Below, in pieces: positions 53,059 to 61,162 of a stretch of DNA of 64,000 nt. Numbering within the stretch: position 1 is the first letter of the stretch; every line of letters begins with the position of its first letter. The translations under genes and the position numbers were made by a program. A model generated the notes under the pieces. The model searched no databases. It was not told where the DNA came from and worked only from the letters and a program-made list of their open reading frames with translations. The DNA is from Pedobacter gandavensis (lineage in GTDB: Bacteria; Bacteroidota; Bacteroidia; Sphingobacteriales; Sphingobacteriaceae), in contig NZ_WNXC01000007.1 of assembly GCF_014172405.1 (NCBI RefSeq), forward strand, positions 124,001-188,000, written 5' to 3'.

Positions 53059-53071
53059 TTAACACCGTTAA
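53059..53071. promoter_or_regulatory. Candidate TetR operator
   Basis: Perfect inverted repeat TTAAC-ACC-GTTAA directly next to the -7 element of the TetR gene, overlapping the expected transcription start. A single TTAAC half-site occurs near 52422 before the DoxX gene. Confidence 0.45.
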
Positions 53072-53079
53072 CAAAAGTA
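53072..53079 (-). promoter_or_regulatory. Promoter -7 element for the TetR gene
   Basis: The minus strand reads TACTTTTG, an exact TAnnTTTG match, 29 nt before the ATG at 53042. No -33 TTTG was seen. Confidence 0.5.
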
Positions 53080-53147
53080 ATGGGTAAATTATATTTAAAA
53101 AACTCTTTCCGCTATTCTGACTTAATAACAACAATTAAGAAATCCAC

Positions 53148-53759
53148 TTAAGGTTTAGTAACATGATCCAATATCAGCCTGAAAGTCAAATTAATCCTGG
53201 GTTCCGTCACCTTAACTGTTTTTGGCAATCGATGTTCCCAATAATGTTGTGTTTCCCCTTTCATAATCAACACACTACCCTGGCTCAGGTCTATAGAAAT
53301 GATCGGCAGTTTTTCTTTATACCTTCTGAATTGAAAAATCCGGTGGGCACCAAAACTTACTGAAGCGATGAAAGGGTATTTACCCAGGCTCTTTTCATTG
53401 TCTCTATGCCAACCCATGCTGTCATTCCCATCCCGATAATGATTGAGTAAACACACATTGAATTTCACTTGATAATGCGTTTCGATCTTATTTTTAATGG
53501 CGAGTAGCGCATCCGTCCAGGCTAAGGCGTTCATGGTGATTCCAGAATAGCTATAGCTCAGGCCGGGATCTCCATAAAAAGCAGTAAACCTGGGTTGCAG
53601 AACCGTTCTGCCAAAAATCTGAATGGGTTCTTGTTTCCAAGCCACCCCAGTGGTCAGTTCTTCAAAAAAGGTCTTACTTTCTTCTTCAGTAAAAAAACCG
53701 GGAAGGAATAATGCTTCTCCCGGAATGGGAAGCAGGTTAACGTGATCTCCGTACATCAT
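53148..53759 (-). CDS. AlkB-like 2-oxoglutarate/Fe(II) dioxygenase
   Basis: The AlkB family repairs methylated bases by oxidation. The iron ligands are H118 and D120 (GWHRDNE) and H176 (HYWEHRLP); the 2-oxoglutarate arginines are R188 and R194 in EPRINLTFR. The substrate-recognition region includes QPRFTAFYGD and NHYRDGNDSMGWH. At 203 aa it resembles the AlkB type found in Bacteroidota. The start overlaps the stop of the Fpg/Nei gene (ATGATG), so the two repair enzymes are probably translated together. Confidence 0.92.
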   Translation of the reverse strand: MMYGDHVNLLPIPGEALFLPGFFTEEESKTFFEELTTGVAWKQEPIQIFGRTVLQPRFTAFYGDPGLSYSYSGITMNALAWTDALLAIKNKIETHYQVKFNVCLLNHYRDGNDSMGWHRDNEKSLGKYPFIASVSFGAHRIFQFRRYKEKLPIISIDLSQGSVLIMKGETQHYWEHRLPKTVKVTEPRINLTFRLILDHVTKP

Positions 53760-54532
53760 TTAAAAAGCTCCTGCTCTTCTGTATAATAAGTTTTTCTTGC
53801 GCCGCTTTTTTTAATGAGGATTTTCCCTCCGGTTGGGCTTTTCTCCTGTTGCTGTGTATGTATTTTAAAAAAATCACGAAACTCTCCGGTGATGCTCCCC
53901 GGATGTACTTTTCTAATCTCTTCTACAGCATTGATCAATACCCCATTTATGGCATCATGTAAATCTTTTACCTTTTTCTCGGGAATCTTTCCTGCGATAG
54001 CATAAGGAGAGATCCTGGCTTTCCATAGAATCTCATCGGCATACGCATTTCCTATTCCACGAATTTTATGCTGGTCTAAGAGAATCCCTTTAATTGCAGA
54101 CTTTTTACCTCTTAAAAGATCCGCTAAAAATGCCACAGTCACTTTTTTATCCAAAGCATCCGGCGCTTCTGCCTCCCCTGGATTCAGAGTTGGCGTCGCG
54201 ATCTTTTGCGGATCAGACATCACCAGTCCGACGTCACCTTCAAAGTACAACTCTATTACGGGATATTTAATGGCATGAATTTCTTCAAAGAAATGCAATT
54301 GTCCACGTAACATCAGGTGTAAGGCCAACACATCTTTTTCAAAATTGAAATGAAGTTCCTTCCCGGAACGGCTTACCGACTTTAACACCTGCCCAGTCAG
54401 CACCTCCCGCAGCTCTTCTGCAGTTACATTCAGCTTTTTATCATTTGGTACCTGCACCGTACTTAACTTTTTACCTGCAAAGGTTTCGTTAAGATTGGCA
54501 CTGAATACTTCTAAGTCTGGTAATTCTGGCAT
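53756..54532 (-). CDS. Fpg/Nei family DNA glycosylase, zinc-less type
   Basis: Fpg/Nei proteins excise oxidised or damaged bases and cut the strand. The catalytic N-terminus MPELPDLE (Pro2, Glu3), SGKELHF (Lys of the family) and the helix-two-turn-helix QHKIRGIGNAYADEILWKA are present. The C-terminal zinc finger is replaced: the last 15 residues GARKTYYTEEQELFK keep the arginine hairpin, but the protein has no cysteine at all, so no zinc can bind, as in NEIL1-type zinc-less fingers. It is 258 aa and translationally coupled with the AlkB-like gene. Confidence 0.9.
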   Translation of the reverse strand: MPELPDLEVFSANLNETFAGKKLSTVQVPNDKKLNVTAEELREVLTGQVLKSVSRSGKELHFNFEKDVLALHLMLRGQLHFFEEIHAIKYPVIELYFEGDVGLVMSDPQKIATPTLNPGEAEAPDALDKKVTVAFLADLLRGKKSAIKGILLDQHKIRGIGNAYADEILWKARISPYAIAGKIPEKKVKDLHDAINGVLINAVEEIRKVHPGSITGEFRDFFKIHTQQQEKSPTGGKILIKKSGARKTYYTEEQELFK

Positions 54533-54632
54533 AATAAAGAGTTCAAATTATGAAAATATAGGTATTGGGATTAAAACAATCAAAACTGCTGATAGTTTGC
54601 CAATATACTTGTCAAAGCTTTTCTCCTGACTT

Positions 54633-56072
54633 TTAAGTTTTAGCTTTCTCATAAATACTCTCCTTATTTTCTGCGTTCTTACCAGTTTCCAATACGATGA
54701 CAAATGGTTCCTGATGGTCTTTCTTTTTCAACTTTAAGAAATATTCATTGCTATTGATCTCCTCTGGAAGGATTTTCTCTTCCCGATCTGCCAACATATA
54801 AGCCTTGCTGATCTTCGTTTTTGCGGGCATTTTCAGCCTTAAAGCACCGGAAACAGGTACATTAAAAACCACCATATACACCTGATCTGAACCTGTTTTT
54901 TTTGTAAAATAGCCCCAATCTTGCTTTTCATAACCCGCATAACCGCAGTTATAAATCGCTTCCTGGTTTAGTTTCATCCAGTCACCGATTTTTGTAGCCA
55001 GGTTTAATTCTTCCTGACGAATAGCACCATCCCCTTGCGGACCAAAATTGAGCACAAAGTTCCCACCTAAAGAAACACATTTGGCGGTCATCTCTAAAAG
55101 TTCATTCGCTGATTTGATATGGCCATTCCAGGCTTTATTATAACCCCATTGGTTTTCAGGAACGGTCATCACACAATCCCAGTCATTTCCGTGTACCTCT
55201 TCAATTTTATTGGGGATTTTGCGTTCCCATCCTTGTTCATAATCTCCCATTAACACGCCATTGGAATCAAAATGACGTTTTCCATTTTCATCTGCTCTGA
55301 AACGGCTGCCTATAATCAATCCCGGACGAAGTTTACGCATTTCTGTTTCCAGGTCATCTGCAAAAGCAGCTTGTTTAACCCAGGATTTATCCCAGGTACC
55401 ATCAAACCACAATCCTTTTGCTTTTGGATAATTGGTCAGCAACTCGATCAATTGATTTCTGGTAAACTTTTTAAAACGTTCAAAAGCGACACTGTCTTCC
55501 TTTGTTTTGATCTCATATCGCCAATCCGGATGACTCCAATCCATAACTGAAAAGTACAAAATCACATCTATTCCTTCTTTATCATAGGCATCTACCACAG
55601 CCTTAACGATGTCCTTTTTATAGGGAGAGGCTGCTACTGTATATTTACTATACTTGCTTGGCCACATACAAAAACCATCATGATGTTTGGTGGTAAAGGT
55701 GACATATCGCGCGCCCATTTGTTTCGCTGATTTCGCCCATGCTGTGGCATCAAATGCGGTCGGATTAAATTTATAAATCAGGGAATCATAGGTAGCATTT
55801 GGAATCCCATTCCAGGAACGAATCCATTCCGCAGCACCATTGTACTGTTTTCCATTCCATTCTCCCCCTGGGATGGCATAAAGCCCCCAGTGAATAAACT
55901 GTCCCAAGCCATAACCACGCCATTTCTCCATGACTGCATCGGTACGTTTTCCTTCCCTATGCGCACCATGTGCCAGCAAAATTTTCTCTTTTGGCATTGA
56001 TTGCTGTGCCCTGACTGGCTCTAAACTCAGCATGCTTGCAAGGGCTAATCCTGCAATAATTAGTTTCTTCAT
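54633..56072 (-). CDS. Secreted GH29 alpha-L-fucosidase (single catalytic domain)
   Basis: GH29 enzymes release alpha-linked L-fucose with retention. A signal peptide (ends VRAQ) precedes the barrel: GLGQFIHWGLYAIPGGEW, YVTFTTKHHDGFCMWPS, nucleophile aspartate in GLWFDGTWDKSW, and GGNFVLNFGPQGDG near residue 345. The C-terminal beta-sandwich ends near KTGKNAENKES. It is 479 aa. The catalytic acid is not clear from sequence alone. A second GH29 gene lies at 61.2-63.0 kb, with unrelated genes in between. Confidence 0.93.
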   Translation of the reverse strand: MKKLIIAGLALASMLSLEPVRAQQSMPKEKILLAHGAHREGKRTDAVMEKWRGYGLGQFIHWGLYAIPGGEWNGKQYNGAAEWIRSWNGIPNATYDSLIYKFNPTAFDATAWAKSAKQMGARYVTFTTKHHDGFCMWPSKYSKYTVAASPYKKDIVKAVVDAYDKEGIDVILYFSVMDWSHPDWRYEIKTKEDSVAFERFKKFTRNQLIELLTNYPKAKGLWFDGTWDKSWVKQAAFADDLETEMRKLRPGLIIGSRFRADENGKRHFDSNGVLMGDYEQGWERKIPNKIEEVHGNDWDCVMTVPENQWGYNKAWNGHIKSANELLEMTAKCVSLGGNFVLNFGPQGDGAIRQEELNLATKIGDWMKLNQEAIYNCGYAGYEKQDWGYFTKKTGSDQVYMVVFNVPVSGALRLKMPAKTKISKAYMLADREEKILPEEINSNEYFLKLKKKDHQEPFVIVLETGKNAENKESIYEKAKT

Positions 56073-56129
56073 TCTTCCAGTTCTGTGTGTGGGCTAAAAT
56101 TTAAAAACCTCAATTCAATTCTAACGTGC

Positions 56130-56708
56130 TTACAGCAATTGATGTAACCTCACATATTGCAATAGCATAATGGTTTTCGCGTCTTTAATCTCTCCACTTT
56201 CCATCATTTGCATGGCTTCTTCTATATCCAATTCCAACACTTCAATATTTTCCTCTTCATGCTCCAGTCCGCCGCCTTCATTTACTTTCATCGACTGATT
56301 ATATTCTGCCACGAAAAAGTATAGAATTTCTGTCACAGAGCCTGGCGACATATACGCTTCAAAAACCTTTTTTACTTCCGTAATCTGGTAACCGGTTTCT
56401 TCTTCTGTTTCTCTTTTGATACAATCTTCTGGATTATCGGTATCCAGCAATCCTGCACAGGCTTCGATTAACAATCCCGATGCATTGCCATTTAAAAAAG
56501 TAGGCAGGCGAAATTGTCTGGTGAGGATCACCTTGCGGAGCTCGGTATTGTAAAGCAAGATCACGGCACCATTTCCCCTATCATAGGCTTCTCTGCTTTG
56601 CACCTGCTTGCTACCATCTTTTTTCAGGTATTCATAAGTTATTTTTCGCAGGGTGTACCAGTTATCGGAAAGCACTTCTGTTTCCAGGATCTTCACATCA
56701 TTAATCAT
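56130..56708 (-). CDS. NUDIX hydrolase (NudK/ADP-ribose-type)
   Basis: A 192-aa hydrolase with the Nudix region ACAGLLDTDNPEDCIKRE and ETEEETGYQI, an early KVILTRQFRLPTF strand and an AYMSPGSVTEILYFFVAEY segment typical of GDP-mannose or ADP-sugar pyrophosphatases. It would cleave a nucleoside diphosphate linked to a sugar or similar group. It lies 38 nt after the dnaE stop and 57 nt before the first GH29 gene on the same strand, and could be part of the dinB-dnaE transcript. Substrate is inferred only. Confidence 0.88.
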   Translation of the reverse strand: MINDVKILETEVLSDNWYTLRKITYEYLKKDGSKQVQSREAYDRGNGAVILLYNTELRKVILTRQFRLPTFLNGNASGLLIEACAGLLDTDNPEDCIKRETEEETGYQITEVKKVFEAYMSPGSVTEILYFFVAEYNQSMKVNEGGGLEHEEENIEVLELDIEEAMQMMESGEIKDAKTIMLLQYVRLHQLL

Positions 56709-56746
56709 AGGTAGTTTTAATTAGGGTAAGCCCAAATCTACATTTT

Positions 56747-59689
56747 TTAGGTCATTACGGGATTCCCAACAATAGGTAATTTTGCAAATCTGATCACTTC
56801 CACACTTGGAAAACCAAAATCTGAAACCACCTTTCCAAGAATCAGATAACAACCTGTCCCTCTGAAAGGATAAACAGGAGTTGTTGTTGGAAAATGCGTC
56901 GTATCAAAGAAATTTCCTGCGGAATCCAGAAAAGTCCCGAACCACATCTTCTTATTATTTTTCATGTGTACTGTTTTCTCACAGACATATTGCCCCAGCA
57001 TTTTCACTGTTTTCCCGAGCTGACGATTCAGGTCTGCGGCACAAAGATCCCCACGATAACTGGTCTGCAATAAATCAAACATAGACAGGCTCAGCGGAAA
57101 GCCCAACAATTCCAGTTCATGATAAGCATCTTCCAATTGTGTATTGAGCAATTCGGGAAGCTCATAATGTTTCGCCTGGACCTCAAATAATTCTGCGCCC
57201 TGAACCGGTCTGGTCTTTGCGCCCAGCAAAGAATGCACCTCCCAAAGCAATACTTTCTTACTCTTATGGGTAAAGCGCAAGGCCCCCACCCGAATCAGAA
57301 TAATGACCTGTTCCAATCCTATCCCTGTACGTTTCACAAAATCCTCCAATCCGAGGTAATCCCCATTCCGTTTTCTTTCTTCAGGAATCAGGGCGATGAA
57401 TTTCGTTTCCAGGCCTTGAATACCAATAAAGCCAAGGTAGCTTTCCATCCCTTTAATAGAAACCACTTCCAGACTATGATTCACACAGGGCAAATGAATT
57501 TCTGCACCAGCTTTCTTCAGTTCATGCACATACAGCCACCTGGAATAAAATCCACCATAATTGTTGAGCACACCAACCATAAACTCTCTGGGGAAATATG
57601 TTTTCAGGAATAGACTCTGGTAACTTTCTACGGCAAAGCTTGCAGAATGCGCTTTAGAAAAACTATAGCCGGCAAAAGACGATACTTGTCGCCAGACCTC
57701 TTTTGTGACCTCTTCTGGTCTTCCCAAAGCCTTTGAACCTTCAAAAAACTTCTCAATCAACTTATCAAATTCCGTTCTGGATCGATACTTCCCACTCATT
57801 CCTCTTCTCAGAATATCGGCATCAGTACCATCCATTCCGGCATAATGAATACAGATCTTAATCACATCTTCCTGATATACCATTACACCGAAAGTATCAC
57901 CAAGGGTCTTCTCCATAACCGGATGCAGGTATTTCACATTTTTAGGATCATGATAACTTTGGATATACGTTTTCATCATTCCGGATTGTGCCACACCGGG
58001 ACGGATGATTGAGCTTGCCGCCACCAGTGTCAGGTAGTTTTCACAGCGCAATTTGCTCAGCAGTTGCCGCATTGCCGGCGACTCAATATAAAAACAACCA
58101 ATGGTATTGCCGGTCTGCAAACGGGCATTCAATTTTGGATCTTTCATAAAGGTCTTCACATCGTGTATATTTATTTTGTGTTGCAAATTCTCCTCCACCA
58201 AACGAACAGCTTCCTTAATGTGTCCAATTCCACGCTGACTCAGAATATCATATTTATCAAAGCCGATTTTCTCTGCTTCATACATATCCCATTGTACGGT
58301 AGGCATCCCTTTTGGCGGTAAATCCAGGGCAGTATAATAAGTAATTGCCTCCTCTGAAATCAATACCCCTCCCGCATGAATAGAACGCTGATTTGGCATA
58401 TCTGCCATCATCGCATAAGCGGCCATGATCTTTTTAAAAGTTGGGTGATCCTGATTCGCGGTTAGCAGTGTGCGATCGGTAAAACTATCGATTTCCGCCT
58501 TTGGCAAGCCCATCACCTTTCCGATCTCCCTGATCACACTTCGATCTTTGAAAGTAGACATCGTACCTAGAAGTGCCGTATGTGCCTTCCCATACCGTTT
58601 AAAGATGTAATCCTGCACATCTTCCCTTTCATCCCAGGAATAATCAATATCAAAATCCGGAGGGGAAGTCCGTTGCGCATTGAGAAAGCGTTCAAAATAA
58701 AGATCCAGTTCAATGGGGTCTACATCTGTAATTTGCAGACAGTAAGCCACCGTACTATTGGCACCAGAACCGCGCCCTACATGGTAATAGCCCTTCGTCA
58801 TGGAATAGCGGATGATGTCCCAGGTGATTAAAAAATAAGCGCAAAAATCCAGGTCATCAATTACTTTGAGTTCTTCTTTCACTTTATTTAGTGCTGCGCG
58901 GTTATTTTTACCATAGCGGAATACCAGTCCTTCCATGGCCAACTTATAAAGCAAGGCTTTATCGTCTTCTTTCTTTCCGGTAAAAGTTCTCCTGTTCAGG
59001 TTAACACGCCCTTTTGGGTAATCCATAACACAGGTATTCATCAGGTTCCGGGTATTATCCAGGATAAAAGCATATTTATTAAAGCGGCTTTCCAGTTCTC
59101 CCGGAGGGAGGAACATATCCGTATTTCTACATTTATCATCCGGCTCCACCATCGTCAATAATGCATTCAAGTCTATTCCGCGGAGATATTCATGTAAACG
59201 GTAGCCTAACTTATCAGCTACAAATACGGGCTGTAGGGCCAATAGTTTATCTTTTATCGCCGACAAATCTTTCTGGTACAGCAGCGAAAGTTCTTCAAAA
59301 TGAATGCCCAGATATTCCCTGATTTTTAGCGGTTCGGCATAACCAAAAGGATAAATGACATAGGCATGTTCCATATCCGGAGCTGTATCCGGTAGCACTT
59401 TTTGCTCCAGGTTATGCTCCGTCAGAAAATCATTCAGCTCCTTCATCCCTTCTTTATTTTTGGCAATACCGATATAAAGCAGTTTTTTATTCCTTCGGAA
59501 TTCTATTCCTCCAATGGGCTTAATGCCTTTATCATGGCAGGCACGCATGAATTCCATGATGCCGGTAGAATTATTAATGTCTGTAAGGACCAGTTGTGTG
59601 ATACCCAATGACAGCGCCTCCTCTATTAATTTAGGAATAGACATCGTCCCGTAGCGCAGGCTATATTGAGAATGGACATTCAAATACAT
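56747..59689 (-). CDS. DNA polymerase III alpha-type (DnaE), short form
   Basis: A 980-aa C-family polymerase, shorter than the replicative DnaE. The PHP domain starts at residue 1 (MYLNVHSQYSLRYGT); the polymerase core has GRGSGANSTVAYCL, catalytic aspartates in PDFDIDYSW near residue 345, and SAGYSFSKAHSASFAVESYQS-type motifs; a C-terminal OB-like region ends in VEVIRFAKLPI. It starts 3 nt after the dinB stop, forming a dinB-dnaE pair comparable to error-prone DnaE2 cassettes, but no imuA/imuB is next to it. It is likely a translesion or accessory polymerase. Confidence 0.88.
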   Translation of the reverse strand: MYLNVHSQYSLRYGTMSIPKLIEEALSLGITQLVLTDINNSTGIMEFMRACHDKGIKPIGGIEFRRNKKLLYIGIAKNKEGMKELNDFLTEHNLEQKVLPDTAPDMEHAYVIYPFGYAEPLKIREYLGIHFEELSLLYQKDLSAIKDKLLALQPVFVADKLGYRLHEYLRGIDLNALLTMVEPDDKCRNTDMFLPPGELESRFNKYAFILDNTRNLMNTCVMDYPKGRVNLNRRTFTGKKEDDKALLYKLAMEGLVFRYGKNNRAALNKVKEELKVIDDLDFCAYFLITWDIIRYSMTKGYYHVGRGSGANSTVAYCLQITDVDPIELDLYFERFLNAQRTSPPDFDIDYSWDEREDVQDYIFKRYGKAHTALLGTMSTFKDRSVIREIGKVMGLPKAEIDSFTDRTLLTANQDHPTFKKIMAAYAMMADMPNQRSIHAGGVLISEEAITYYTALDLPPKGMPTVQWDMYEAEKIGFDKYDILSQRGIGHIKEAVRLVEENLQHKINIHDVKTFMKDPKLNARLQTGNTIGCFYIESPAMRQLLSKLRCENYLTLVAASSIIRPGVAQSGMMKTYIQSYHDPKNVKYLHPVMEKTLGDTFGVMVYQEDVIKICIHYAGMDGTDADILRRGMSGKYRSRTEFDKLIEKFFEGSKALGRPEEVTKEVWRQVSSFAGYSFSKAHSASFAVESYQSLFLKTYFPREFMVGVLNNYGGFYSRWLYVHELKKAGAEIHLPCVNHSLEVVSIKGMESYLGFIGIQGLETKFIALIPEERKRNGDYLGLEDFVKRTGIGLEQVIILIRVGALRFTHKSKKVLLWEVHSLLGAKTRPVQGAELFEVQAKHYELPELLNTQLEDAYHELELLGFPLSLSMFDLLQTSYRGDLCAADLNRQLGKTVKMLGQYVCEKTVHMKNNKKMWFGTFLDSAGNFFDTTHFPTTTPVYPFRGTGCYLILGKVVSDFGFPSVEVIRFAKLPIVGNPVMT

Positions 59690-59692
59690 GGC

Positions 59693-60850
59693 CTATAAAT
59701 CTATGTTCAGGGTAGAAGCCAATTTAATGGCTTTATCTCCAAATCGGTTCCGAATCTTATCTAATGCCTGATACAAGCTATATTGTTCCTGAGATTCGCT
59801 ATATAAATCGATCTGTTCATGGCCAGTCACCAAATTAGAAAGCCGCACGCCTACTAAGCGAAGCAACATCCGTTTCTGATAGACCTGACGAAACAATTCC
59901 TTTGCTTTAAGGATCAGTACGCTATCCAGGGAAGTATAAGAAATGGTCGCTTGTTTGGTTACATCTTCGAAATTTGCATAGCGAATGGTGACTGTAATAC
60001 AGGCGGTTAGTTTTTTCTTTTGACGCAGGTCGAAAGCCAGGTCCATCACCATGGAGGTGATCAGGTTATTGATCGTATCCACATCAATAGTATCCGCTTT
60101 AAACGTACACTGTGTGCCAATACTTTTTTGCTCCTGATAAGGGATTACCGGCGAATTATCGATTCCTTTTGCTTTTTGCAAAAGCGACAATCCATTTTTT
60201 CCTAAAATACTATTCATTTGATCCGGGTGGATCTGGGTCAGCGTATGAATCTTCTTAATCCCCATATCGCTGAGTTTCACAAAAGTTTTTTCTCCGAGTC
60301 CGGGAATCTTCCGAATAGATAAAGGGTTTAAGAAATCCTGCACTTCAAACTGTTCCACATTCAATTCTCCATTTGGCTTACACTCATTGGTGGCCATTTT
60401 AGAGACCGTTTTATTGACTGACAATCCAAAAGAAATGGGTAATCCGGTTTCTTTAATCACCGTTTGACGCAGCTCATGGGCATATTGAAGGGTTCCATGA
60501 AAGCGGTCCATTCCCGTCATGTCAATATAATGCTCATCTATACTTGCTTTTTCTATTAAAGGAACGCGACTCTTTAATATTTCCGTAATTTCAAAAGAGG
60601 CTTCAGAATAAGCATCCATATTCCCTTTCACAAATATCGCATGAGGGCAAAGCATTTTTGCCATTCTGGAACTCATCGCGGCATGTACCCCAAACTTTCT
60701 GGCTTCGTAACTACAGGACGCCACCACTCCACGATCGGAAATCCCGCCAATAATAACCGGTTTTCCAATTAAACTGGAGTCTTTTCGAACTTCCACAGAC
60801 ACGAAAAAGGCATCCTGATCCATGTGGATGATGTGTTTATTTGAAGTCAT
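59693..60850 (-). CDS. dinB: DNA polymerase IV (DinB)
   Basis: Y-family translesion polymerase. Catalytic residues lie in IIHMDQDAFFVSVE (Asp11, Asp13 from this start) and KASIDEHYIDMT; a helix-hairpin-helix (IPGLGEKTFVKLSDMG) and little-finger domain follow. From the ATG at 60850 (MTSNKHIIHM) it is 385 aa. The upstream TTG at 60874 is rejected because it lies inside the -7 element. The gene is followed after 2 nt by the dnaE-type gene. A perfect palindrome 58-76 nt upstream may control the pair. Confidence 0.93.
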   Translation of the reverse strand: MTSNKHIIHMDQDAFFVSVEVRKDSSLIGKPVIIGGISDRGVVASCSYEARKFGVHAAMSSRMAKMLCPHAIFVKGNMDAYSEASFEITEILKSRVPLIEKASIDEHYIDMTGMDRFHGTLQYAHELRQTVIKETGLPISFGLSVNKTVSKMATNECKPNGELNVEQFEVQDFLNPLSIRKIPGLGEKTFVKLSDMGIKKIHTLTQIHPDQMNSILGKNGLSLLQKAKGIDNSPVIPYQEQKSIGTQCTFKADTIDVDTINNLITSMVMDLAFDLRQKKKLTACITVTIRYANFEDVTKQATISYTSLDSVLILKAKELFRQVYQKRMLLRLVGVRLSNLVTGHEQIDLYSESQEQYSLYQALDKIRNRFGDKAIKLASTLNIDL

Positions 60851-60871
60851 GAAATATTTTTTAGATAAGCA

Positions 60872-60879
60872 CAAAGTTA
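60872..60879 (-). promoter_or_regulatory. Promoter -7 element for dinB-dnaE
   Basis: The minus strand reads TAACTTTG, an exact TAnnTTTG match 22 nt before the dinB ATG. A TTG at 60895-60897 is only 15 nt away, short for a -33 element. Confidence 0.6.
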
Positions 60880-60907
60880 TGCTAAAATATTTGACAATTT
60901 CATAATT

Positions 60908-60926
60908 TTACTAATTATATTAGTAA
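60908..60926. promoter_or_regulatory. Perfect palindrome, candidate damage-response operator
   Basis: TTACTAAT-TAT-ATTAGTAA: two perfect 8-bp arms around a 3-nt centre, just upstream of the dinB-dnaE promoter. Its place in front of translesion polymerases suggests a LexA-like or other repressor site. Confidence 0.55.
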
Positions 60927-61103
60927 TTAAAAGCCAGTAAAATCCCATTCCATCCAGAAAATTCAGCTACTTAAAATGGCCATTGGTGGACAGCCAGTCG
61001 CTGCTGGTCAATTACTTTTCTATGGGTTGAACAAAGTCCCTGTCATTCCTAAAATCAATTGATTTAGGTGTTAACTTATTTTAGCAATGACAGCAAACAT
61101 AAA

Positions 61104-61133
61104 AAGGCCGGAAATCATTAGATTTCCAGCCTT
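61104..61133 (-). terminator. Terminator of the second fucosidase gene
   Basis: A stem AAGGC plus GGAAATC paired with GATTTCC plus GCCTT, with one C-A mismatch and an ATTA loop. On the minus strand it is followed by TTTTTA. Confidence 0.82.
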
Positions 61134-61162
61134 CTTCGCAATTTCTATATAAAGAAAGTAGC

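Larger units (their letters stand above)
60851..61162. other. 312-nt region between the second fucosidase and dinB
   Basis: Contents in order: -7 element (60872-60879), a palindrome (60908-60926), a 28-codon plus-strand frame (60976-61062) without support, and the fucosidase terminator (61104-61133). No repressor gene is present. Confidence 0.7.
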
